Shown: in pieces, positions 18,961 to 28,828 of the stretch
How the letters are laid out: each line of letters opens with the position of its first letter
How positions within the stretch are numbered: the stretch's first letter is position 1
Assembly: GCA_002917775.1 (NCBI GenBank)
Contig: KZ627149.1
Coordinates: 921,526-985,525 of the forward strand
Source: Glaciozyma antarctica PI12
Taxonomy: Eukaryota; Basidiomycota; Microbotryomycetes; Kriegeriales; Camptobasidiaceae
Length of the DNA stretch: 64,000 nt
Reading direction: 5' to 3'
Notes under the pieces: model-generated
Databases searched by the model: none
Told to the model about the DNA's origin: nothing
The model's input: only the letters and a program-made list of their open reading frames with translations
Translations under genes and position numbers: made by a program

Positions 18961-21907
18961 CTACTTCTTCCTCCCCACCACCGCCTCAGTCTTAACAAGC
19001 ACCTCCTCCCACTCCTTATCGACTTCAGAAAGATGCGTAATAGCTCCTCCGGCGCCGAGAGTCAGTTCTGCGTTCGTTAGTGGAGGCGCGAGAGAGGGAG
19101 GAGGGGACGGACCGGTGCCGCTGAGGACGAGAGTGCGGATCACGACGGAGAAATCGGTCGAGCCGTCTACTGCGACAAAACCGAATACGCCTAGGTCGTG
19201 GTCGCGTCAGCTGAGAGCGAGGATGGGTGAGCGAGGAACGTACCGGAGTAGACGCCGCGCGGTCGGTGGCCCTCGAGCTCTTCTAGAAGCTGAACGCTGC
19301 GCAGCTTGGGTGCGCCAGTCATTGATCCTGCGAGTAAGAAGTCAGGAAACGTCTCGCAGACGATGGGGAAGAAACGCACCAGGAGGGAACGCTCGCGCGA
19401 CGGCCTCGAAAGGGTTCACAACCGGCGCCAGCTGTCCCACCACGCTCGTCACAAGCCTGCAACACTTCATCAGCTCCCAAACCACGTTCCAAAAGCGAAG
19501 AAGAAACCCACTGATGAACCGTCTGATAGCTCTCGACCACCATAAGCTTCGGCACCTGTACGCTCCCACCCTCGCAGAATCCCGCCAAATCATGTCGACA
19601 CAAATCAACGATCATAAGGTTCTCCGCCCGTTCCTTCTCATTCCTCTCCAGCGCCCTCCTCCGCCTCTCATCCTCAACTGGGTCCGCACTCCTTCGCACA
19701 GTCCCCTTGATAGGCTTCATCTCGACCTTCCCCTCCTTCCCAATCTGCATGAACCTCTCGGGCGATGAGCTGAGGAGAGCGATAGAGGAGAGAGGGAGGC
19801 GGAAGTAGGAAGAGTACGGCGCGGGGTTGGAGGTGCGGAGAGTGAGGTAGAGGGGGTAGGGATCTGCGGCGAGAGAAGGAGGGAGGGACGCGCGGAATTG
19901 AGTCGTCAGGCAGAGCTCGTAGGCGTCTCCGGAGATGATGCTTTGTCGAGCGGAGTCGATGGCGAGCTTGTAGGAGGTTTCGGGGAGGTCGGGAGTGAGG
20001 AGGTTGATGCTGAGGGGTTGGTGAGAGGATGGTACAAAGGCGGGAGGAGGAGGGGAGGAGAAGAAGGAGTGGATAGCCGAGAGCCAGCTCTTGAACTCTA
20101 CTTCGTCGAGGCCGAACCGAGAGCTCGTCGCAGCTTCGACGAGCGTCGAGTCGTCCGGTCCTCCTTCGACGCGCACCAGCGCCGTGGCTAGCCAGCATCC
20201 CGTATCGTGCTCGTACGAAAGAATTGTGCTGGCAAACGCAAACTCTGCGTCCCTTCGCTCCTCCCTGTCCGCGTTCGTAGGCTCGCAGAGAGGGAGCGTG
20301 ACCTCCTTCATCTCGTACGCGAGGTAGCCGACGAATCCGATCGGGATGGAAGGTCGTGAAGGGTCTTCGATAGAGGTGAGGCGCTTGAGCATGCCTTGGG
20401 CTGTGCCGAGGGTGGTGAAGAAGGTTTGAGGAGAGAGGAGAGGGAGAGTCGATGAGGTGGTGGCGGAGGTGCGAACGAGGATGGTGTTGGAGGGACGGGA
20501 GTGAGACCAGGTGAATTGGGGACTGAATAGGTGGGAGAATTGGGGAGAGACGGTCGGCTGAGCGGGAAACGGATCAGCGAGATTCACGCTGAGAGCAAAG
20601 AGACGACGTACCCTGGCCGAGTCAAGCCAGACTTCTCCAAGCGGAGAAGAACCTTTGATAAATCCTTCGAAAACCTCCTGCGGCGAGAAAGTGGGCGATC
20701 CGAGAGCGACGCTGCGCTGCTCCCAGCGCCAGTTGTACGGTGCGAAGGTCGGCGCGACGGAGGGAACGTCGGGAATCGCGTTGGGGAGACCACGCTTGTA
20801 CGAGGTTGTGAGCGACTGAAGGCGAGGAGGAAGAGCGAGAGTAGGGTTGAAGGAGGGCGTAAGTCGCTGGCGATGGGCGGAGGCGAGTTCGAGGAAGTTG
20901 GAGAGGAGAGTGGCGCCAAAGGTCGAGGCGATGGACTGGCGGGACGAAATCGTTAGTCTCAGCTGAAGCACCAGTCTGAAGCTTTGAACGTACCTCTGGA
21001 TGGAACTGAACGCCCCACAGCGGCTGGGTGCGATGCCTCAGCGCCATGATGTTCTCCTCCCCCTTGTTCATGGCCCACCCGATCGCCTCCAGCTCCTCGG
21101 GCAGCGTGCTGGTCTTTACGACCAGGCTATTGAACTGCACCGCTCCAAACACCTCCGGCACACCTGCAAACAGCTCGTCCTGGGCGTGTCGGATCTGCGA
21201 GACCTGGCCATGAATCGGCGCAGGAGCCTTGACGACCTGCTCGCCCATATCAGCTCTCCCTCCCTCTGCCTCACTCTAGAAGGACTCACATCACCTCCGA
21301 ACGCCGTCGCGAGCCCCTGGTGCCCCAAGCAAACTCCCCAGATCGGCAGCACATCCCCAAACTCGAGGATGAGGCGTCTCGGCCACGAAAAGTCGGCAGC
21401 CTTGTGCGGAGACCCTGGTCCTGGTCCCAGGATGACGCAGGAGATGTAAGGAAGGATATCGTGCGTGAAGACGTCCCTGCGCCACCGCGCGTTAGCCAGG
21501 TGACCCGCTTTCAGCTGCTCGATTCAAGAGACTCACCAGGTCAGCGAGTCGACGTTCACGACGACTACGCGCTCCTCCCAGCGATCGCTGGACCAGAGTA
21601 CTGCGTTGCCGCCTGGGATCTGATCGGCTTGGAGGGACGGGAGCTGGGAGAACAGGGAGAGGAGGTTCCGCGTGTAGCTGTCGTGGAAGTCGAGGATGAG
21701 AGTGGTAGGGATCGTAGCCCGCGCGGGCGTTACTGTTGATTGGGCCAGCGTGGAGGACCTGTAAGGAGCAGCCCCGTGGAGCTTGCTGTGAGATCGTGTT
21801 GGTTCCTGGTGAAGACGCAAATCTCGACTTTCTCTCGGCGCCCCCGCGGACCTGCGGATCTCGCGGGCGCCTGCTTCCTCTTCTCTCCCGCAATCGGTAG
21901 GCACCAC
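18961..21907 (-). CDS. ABZ1: para-aminobenzoate (aminodeoxychorismate) synthase, PabA-PabB fusion, no visible ATG
   Basis: A bifunctional folate-pathway enzyme that uses glutamine ammonia to convert chorismate to 4-amino-4-deoxychorismate. The N-terminal glutaminase has TTLILDFHDSYTRNLL, ILGPGPGSPH, the nucleophile loop WGVCLGHQG and the His-Glu pair in LWGVQFHPE. The C-terminal chorismate-binding domain has IPIGFVGYLAYEMK, GDAYELCLTTQF, EMKPIKGTVRRSADP, ENLMIVDLCRHDL, the GSMTGAPKL-type motif and VFGFVAVDGSTDFSV. The stop is near 18961. At least six introns. The glutaminase frame is open up to 21907 but contains no ATG, and no minus-strand ATG occurs between about 21500 and 22200. The true start is therefore unresolved; the upper coordinate is the limit of the open frame. 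Function is certain from the motifs. Confidence 0.9.
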
Positions 21908-22127
21908 CCGTTCGTTTATCGCTCAGGAATGCGAAAGGACTTTGCAGTGTTGCGGTGCGATAAAAAATGCTGCTAAACAAGAAGACTGGTGCGAAAGAGT
22001 AGGGCGAGAGAGGGAGAGCAAGGGGACGCCGACGGCGCCACGCAACGAAGAGAAAGTCCAACGAATAGTAGACCTAACTGCCGGCAGCAAAAAATGATAA
22101 AGTGTCCAAAGAAGCGTCCGTCGTCCC

Positions 22128-24112
22128 TCAAAGATTCGCGGAACGACCCTCCTGCGCCGCCGTGACCTGCTCCTCCCTCCTCGCCGCCAACTCACCAAAG
22201 TTCTGAACCATCTCTTGGCCCCAGAGCATCATGACAGGAGGACTGGGAGGAGGCGTCTCCGATCCTCCCTCCTCCCGATCCGTACTCGCCACCTCCTCCC
22301 TCTCCCCCTCCCCGACCTTCGCCTCCTCCGCCTCCCCTACTTTCGCCCTCCCACAACCAGTCCCCGCTCTCGAATTCGTACTCGCAGAAAGCGAGATCTG
22401 CAACCAGGCGCTCGAGCTAATCAACCTCCTCGGCGCCGGCGCGACCGCACGAGCGGGAGATTTCCGCGGTCGAGGAGGGGGGTTGAGGCCGCTGTTGCCG
22501 GTAGGGGATAGGGATAATTTAGGTCGATTGGGAGAGCGACGCGGGGATCGGGGTGGGAGGGTCGAGGAGGTTGCGAGGGGGACGGAGGAGAGGAGGGGAG
22601 GATCGGTGGAGGAGAGGAAAGCGGCGGCTGCGAGGGCTGATTCGAAGACGTCGGATTCGTCGTCCGCTGCTGCGACGCCGGGTGGGGGAGTGGGTGGGAG
22701 AGGCCGGGGGAAGCGAAACGTTTTTGAGGCCTCGAGGTCGTCTGCGAGTAGCGAGGGTGTTGACGCGGAGAGGGGGAGGAGGATGAGTGGATCGGAGGGA
22801 AGAGCATCCCTGGCGTCGCTGTATTCCTCCAGGACTTCCATCTCCACCTCCCGCTCCACGTCCGTTACGTGCTTCCTATCGCCGTTACGCTTCCAGGTCC
22901 TGAGCTCGTCGTCCGACAGGTCGTCCGATTTGGAGCGCCTGCCGAGGGAGACGAGAGCGTTGAAGGCGGCTTCTGGGATCGATGGCTTGCGGCGGTGGAA
23001 GGTACCGACCGAATCGGAATTCGATTGCGAGTTGGAGCGGGAGTGGGAGTGGGAGTTGGAAAGGGAGTGGGAGTGGGTGTGCGAATTGGAGCGTGTGCGG
23101 GAGGTCGAAAATGAGTGGGAGTGGGAGGACGTTGGGACGCTGTACGACAGCGAGGCGAGAGAGGAGATGGAGGAGGCGGTGGCGTAGGATTGTCCTCCCG
23201 ACGAGGCGTTTGATTCGTGCTTGCGTTGTCGACGAAACCAAGATGACGATCTGGGTTTGTGGTGCGGGAGAGAGGCGGTGGAGGACGATGGAGTGGTCGT
23301 CAAGTCCGTGGAGTTTTGGCGAGGGAGGGAGAGGGCGGATAGATTTGGCAGGGAGGGTTGGTGCAAAAGCTCCCTGCTGACTTGTCGGACTGGAGGAAGA
23401 GGGCCAGGAGATGATGAGGCAGAGGAGGTGGCGGGGAAAGTGATGTGGAGTTCTTCGTGTTCGTCCAGGTCGTCCGAGAGCAGAGGCTGGGCCAGCGTGA
23501 GCCTCGTCGTCGCCGTTCCTCCTCCAAATGTCGCTGAAAGAGTGGGCGAAGGGGCTGGCGAGCGGCGGAATAGCGAGGACGTCGTCGTCCGAGGAGGAGA
23601 GAGGGGTGTTGAGGAGAGAGGGAGGGGAGGGAGGCGCTTGGCCTTTGCTGGGGAGAAGGCGAGAGGAGGTCCTCGAAAGATACCTCGCAGTCGAGAGGTC
23701 GACTTCTTGTGGGACGCTCCCGTTGCTAGCTCCTCATCGAAGCCTGCTAGCTCCTTCTCCGCCCATTCCCCCATCGGTCCACGGAGCCCCCCCTCAACCC
23801 TCGCTCCCACCTGAGTAGCTCCCTCCGGCTCCTTGAAACGCTGCTCCAGCACCTCCCTCAAGCCTGCCCTGGAAGGTCGAACCCAAGTCGCCGTCGTGCA
23901 GGTAGCAGCACCTCGCTCGTCGGATTCGAAGAGGGCGCCGACGGGATCGAGGTGGTTAAAGGTCGTATCAAGCTCGTCGGACAAGGGTCTACCCGTGGCG
24001 CTGGCGGAGGAACCACGGCGGTCGTAGATCGAGGAGGCCCTGTTGTCGTGGAGAAGGGAGGAAGGGAGGAGTTTCAGCAGCCTTCCCAGTAATGCAGAAC
24101 GAGTACGCACAT
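22128..24112 (-). CDS. unknown Ser/Pro-rich protein; start codon split by an intron
   Basis: No family recognised. The long open frame has no upstream ATG. A standard intron (24110-24040) joins AT at 24112-24111 to G at 24039, creating ATG and the N-terminus MASSIYDRRGSSASATGRP. The protein continues with NHLDPVGALFESDERGA, a helical GLREVLEQRFKEPEG, WAEKELAGFDEEL and basic RLRGIFRGP, then long disordered Ser/Pro/Thr regions. These include a His/Ser/Asn low-complexity stretch (about 22990-23130) and a LPPTPPPG motif. The C-terminus has a possible helix (MMLWGQEMVQNFGELAARRE). Composition suggests a phosphorylated scaffold or polarity protein, but that is inference. Confidence 0.6.
23038..23077 (+). 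repeat. GGGAGT repeats (potential G-quadruplex)
   Basis: Six or so GGG runs separated mostly by AGT lie on the plus strand, which is the template strand of the Ser-rich gene. They encode the His/Ser repeats on the other strand. Spacing fits the usual G-quadruplex pattern; structure formation is inferred. Confidence 0.6.
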
Positions 24113-24569
24113 TGAGGTCGGTCCAGGAGAGCCGTCTCTCCGCACTGTGCGGGAGAGAGAGGAGAAGGGCAAGGTAGTGAAGGAGAAAGGGAGGACGCAA
24201 GCGGACTGCTCCAACCGACTTCAGCTCCGCACGGGACCCGCCGCGCACGACTCTTTTAACTACCTCGCAGTGAGCCTGAGCACGTACGTTCTACGTTCTT
24301 TGGCCCACGGAAGAGGTTCTCAACCGTCGTCGCAGGAAAGAGAGCCACCGCTCCTGCTTTCGTCGACGACGCGACGCGTAGGAGGAACAGACTGAACCAG
24401 AAGATTCCTTCTCCGCAGAAGCTCTTTGCTCACGGCCACAGTATCTTATTACAAACGATTGGATTCCTCAGCAGAATACAGACGAGAGAGGTCCGAACCT
24501 GAAACGGAGACATGCCGGCGGCGCCTGCGCTTTCCCTTTATCTCGCTCCTCCGCCGTCCGCCCTCCGAG
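24113..24569. promoter_or_regulatory. divergent region between the Ser-rich gene and the SMC6-like locus
   Basis: About 457 bp with scattered CT-rich blocks. No recognised element. It should contain both promoters. Confidence 0.4.
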
Positions 24570-27500
24570 ATGGACGCCAAACGAGGCCGGAGCAGCAGCT
24601 TCAGCAGCGTCGTGTCGGATTCGGCAGCGTCGGATGAGGAAGTTCACGAGCTCCTGACCCAGCGACCTACTCGAGCTCCTCCCGCAAGCTCTCCAGTCAG
24701 TCCTCCATGCCAACGCGCCCATTCGAGCCAGCTAATCGAGCGCCTGGATACACAGGAGAATCCACCTTCCTCGGCACGCTCCCGCACCGCTCGCCCATCC
24801 TCCACGAAGCGCGCCCGCATCGCCCACATTCCTCAGACGCGCTCTCCCTCCGCCGCCTCCAATCCTCCGCCAGCTGCTAAGCCTAAGGCTCCTGGTCACG
24901 CTCTTCAACAACTCTCGGATGCGCAGGTCGTTGCAGGACCGTCTGGCGCGCGGCGGAGCAGGTCCGCTAGCTCGCAGCAGCACGAGGAAGGGCGGGGATA
25001 TGCAGGAGAGGTGGAGCCGATGGAGAAGGACAAGGGGGAAGGACAGAGCCTCGTAGGCCTATCGTCGTCACTCGAACCCTGCGCGCGTCGTCCCCTCGCC
25101 CCCGAGCCAGCAGCCCCGCCAGCACTCGTTCACCCTCCTCTCCCTTGCCCGCTCGCCCCGCCGCACGCCCTCAGCCGACGTACGATCCGAACCACTCGAC
25201 GAACGCGCGGGCAGTTGCTAGGCCATCAGGGATTCGGCGCGGAAACTCGCCTGATCGCTCGCAGGAGGAGGGGGGACAGGACGGAGGACAGCCGGTGGAT
25301 CAGGACGACAGCGACGACGGATCGCTTGAGTACGTCGATGAGGACGAGGTTCCCGCTGCTTTCGCTCGCCACCGCCCACTACCCTCCCCCGAACCGACCC
25401 ACTCCCCTCCGGACGCCGACTCGAGTCCTCGCGCTCGTCCGAAGCTCATCGTCTCGGAGCTCGAGGCGGACGAGCTGAGCCAGCGCCGTGCGGAGGGGTA
25501 TAGGAAGCAGCTGAGGAGGGAGCAGAGGGAGCCGCGAGAGGAGAGCCAGGGAGGAGGGAAGCCGGGTCAGCGGAATGGGAGAGCTGCGAGGCAGAGCACG
25601 GTCTTCGACGGGGAGGAGGTCAGCATGGCGGGGTCGATCGAGGAGCTTGAGCTGCAGAACTTCATGAGCCACAAGCTCTCGACTGTCAAGTTCAAAGCGG
25701 GCGTCAACTTCTTGACAGGAGACAACGGATGTGAGTTGAATCCTCGTCCTTTAGCAATGTCTAAGAACTTAACGCTGCCGCTCCGCAGCCGGAAAGAGTG
25801 CACTACTCGTTGCCGTCACGCTCGTTCTTGGTGGAACCGCCGTCAACACCGACCGCAGTTCTTCAGTCGCAGGCTTCATTCGACACGGCTGTACCTCCTC
25901 GTTCGTCCCTTGCTTCACTCCCCCCTACATTCCTAACTCACGCTTCGCAGAAAAATCCGCATCCGCATGTCCAACTTTGGCGACGGAGCCTACCTCCCAG
26001 ACCGCCTCGGACGACACCTTATCATCGAGCGAGTGATCCGCTCAAGCGGGAGCGGCTCCTGGAAAGTCATCAACTCCACCGGCGCCACCATCTAGTCCAC
26101 CACCTCATTCGTGCGCGAGATTACTGAAGCCTGGGGCCTGCACGTACGTCGTCTCCCCACGACGTTGTTCGGAGCCTGACCTATTCGGCACGCAGGTCGA
26201 TAGCCCGCTCACGATCCTCAACCAAGATGCCGCCAAGACGTTCCTCACGGCATCGAGCAAGCACGTCATGTACGGCGCATGGACGCGCGCGACGCTCCTC
26301 TCTGCTCTGGCGAGCAACTACGATGCGCTCGAGACTTATACGGGTGGGATCGCGATCGAGGTTGAGCGGAAGGAGAGCACGTTGGAGGACTTGAGGGCGA
26401 GAGAGAAGAGTGCGAGGGAGACGGTTAGGAGCGCGGTGGAGCTTGAGCAGCTGAGGGAGAAGTTGGAGGAGCTCAAGGTCATGCTGGCGTGGAGGAGGGC
26501 TGCGGACGAGGAGAAGGTGAGTGAGGCTCGTGCTGTGCGAGACGTTGTGCTGACGAGTTTCGCGCGCAGAATGTCGGGAAGCTCGAAAAGGACCTTGAGC
26601 GTGCGGTCAGCGATTTGAGCAAGATCGAGAGCGAAGCGGCCACCAGACATGTGCGTGCAAATGCCGCTCTGACCGGCGAGACTTGATGCTGACGCTTTCG
26701 TGCGAGCAGCTTGCAGCCGAGCAGGCGACTCAGTCGATCAAGTCACTCGAGGAACGTTGCGAGGCTCTGGTCGCGTCCTCTCAGGTCGCCGAGTCGGATT
26801 TGGACAAGGCGAAGGCGGATCAGCGCAGGAAGAAGTCGGAGATTGCAAAAGTCCAGGTGCGTCGGGTCTTTCTCCTTGCCAGTTTTCAGGAACTTACCTG
26901 TCGTACAGTCGGCTGCCGATACCATCACGAACGACATCGCAACTCACGAGCGCGAATTCGACGAAGCAATTCAGACCCTCGATGCCACTCTCTCGCAAGT
27001 CGCCGACGACGGTCAACGTGCAGCCCAACGCCAGCGCATCGACGACCTCAAGGCGCAGCACGATTCGCTCGCCGTCCAGATCGACCTCAACGACCGGGCG
27101 ATCGCCGCCGCCGAAGAGCACGAGCCGGAGGAGGACCAGACCGCTGAGCGCGTCGCGAACGCCGAAGAGCTGCTGCGACGCCAGGAGCGCGAGCTTGCGG
27201 ATCTTCAGAAGGCGCAGGTCGATCCCTTGAACCTCCTCGACCCTCGCATGGCCAACTTCGTCAAGGCGATCAAGAGGGGGAACTGGATCAAGACGCCAGA
27301 AGGACCGGTTGGTGCGACGTTTCGCGTCAAGGATCCGATTTGGTCGAAGGCGATTGAAGCAGCGATTGCGGGCGCGTTGTCGGCGTTCGTCGTTATGAAC
27401 GAGAGGGACTACGACCAGTTGATCAAATTGAGGAACCAAATGGGAATGCAGTGAGTTTCTTCCTCTGAACGATGGTGGACGAGCTGACGGACGGTGTTCA

Positions 27501-28599
27501 GCGGCGTTGGAGTGCTGAAGCGGAAACCCGACGACAAGTGGGACTGCAGCAGTGGCGAGCCTGACGGCAAGTTCCTGACGATCTTGCGCGCTATCGAGGC
27601 AAGTCCTGCTCCGTTGCGCAAGTCAGTAGTCGGGGGAGCTGACGTTTTGCCATCGCAGTTCATTCCTGGCCACGAAAAATGCAGGAGAGCCCTCGTCGAC
27701 CGCGATCACATCGAGAAGGCGGTTCTCGTCAAGACGCGAGAAGAAGGCGACACCCTCATGCGCTGGAACCAAGCCCACAAGACCAAGATCCTCACTACAC
27801 AGCCAAGCATCTCCAGCAGCGGATTCAGCTCCAGGACGCCCAGATCAACAAGCATAAGCGGGATCCGGGCTTCGACATTGGCGCTGCCGACGACGCCTTC
27901 ATTGCGATTCGCGCGAAGGTCGACTTTGCGATCCGCGCGATCAACGAGTTGAAGCTTCTTCATGCCGTACGTCGCATCTACCCGTTCCATTCTCCGCGCC
28001 TAACTCTTGCTCGTCAGGCATACGTTCGCTCCCTGGATCAGCGGAGAGCCTGGTGGCGGATGAAGCGCGACACCCTCGCCGAGCAGGCTAAGCTCACTTT
28101 CACCAGGCTCGTCGACGAGAACACGAGGGGAACCGAGGGCAGGCTCAAATTCGATCACGAGCACGAGAGGCTGGAGATTCGCGTACGTCGTTCTCACTCA
28201 TCGTTCGGCGTTCGCTGACCGAAACGTCTGTGTTAGGTTAGGCGAGAGGGAAACCGCGTCCAGCTCGACATGAACTCTGGCGGAGAGCGTTCTCATATCC
28301 AGCTCTACTTCCTCATCGCGCTGTGGAACAACGCGCCTTTGCCTCTTCGGGCGCTGGACGAGTTCAACATCTTCACGGACGACAACAACAAGGCCCCCAT
28401 GACCAAAGCAATCGTAAGTTCCACTCCCGCGTACTGCTTCCGCGACGCGCGTTGACCGACTCTTTCGCAGATGAAGTACGCGCTCGATACCCGGCTGCCA
28501 GGGCAGTGGATCCTCTCTTCCCCGCTCGACTGCATCATTCCTCCCGAATACGCGCCGTTCGCGAATATCATCGCTCTCGCCCCACCCCGGAAGGCGTAG
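24570..28599 (+). pseudogene. SMC6-like gene with premature stop and internal loss; probable decayed paralogue
   Basis: N-terminal disordered and acidic regions (MDAKRGRSSSFSS) lead to the Smc6 head: IEELELQNFMSHKLSTVKF, Walker A TGDNG-SGKSALLVAVTL, LGGTAVNTDRSSSVAGFI, IIERVIRSSGSGSWKVI, DSPLTILNQDAAKTFL. Smc6 normally pairs with Smc5 in a DNA-repair and sister-chromatid complex. A TAG at 26093-26095 interrupts the head inside a well-aligned segment. The first coiled coil and hinge are readable. Near 27790 the frame changes and roughly 200 residues of the returning coiled coil are missing, so the two arms could not pair. The C-terminal head survives as SGGERSHIQLYFLIALW and ALDEFNIFTDD, but the ABC signature (normally LSGGERSFST) and the Asp after DEF are altered. 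One GC-AG intron (27599-27658). I judge it a pseudogene or fast-decaying duplicate; readthrough or assembly error is possible. Confidence 0.75.
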
Positions 28600-28828
28600 G
28601 CACAGCATGCAGAGGAGGAGGGTATTAGGATTGCGATTGCGTTTTGCACTGTTGGGTATCGGAGTAACTGTGGGTAATCTACGAGCCGTTGAGCGAGCCC
28701 GTCGAGGGAGCGGTCTGGAAGTAGAGGTTGGCGGCGCTAAAGTCGTTGAGCGAGATCGAGGTTCGCAACGGCTTTCGTTCGTGCTGGCCGTTCGCTGCGA
28801 CAGAGTCTCGTCGAGCTGCGAATAAAGC

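Noticed and set aside
22231-23187. 318-codon plus-strand open frame
   Set aside because: Antisense to the Ser-rich gene and composed of complementary low-complexity sequence.
26065-26095. 30-nt intron hiding the TAG in the SMC6-like gene
   Set aside because: It would delete conserved Smc6 residues and is shorter than any other intron seen; kept only as a testable alternative.
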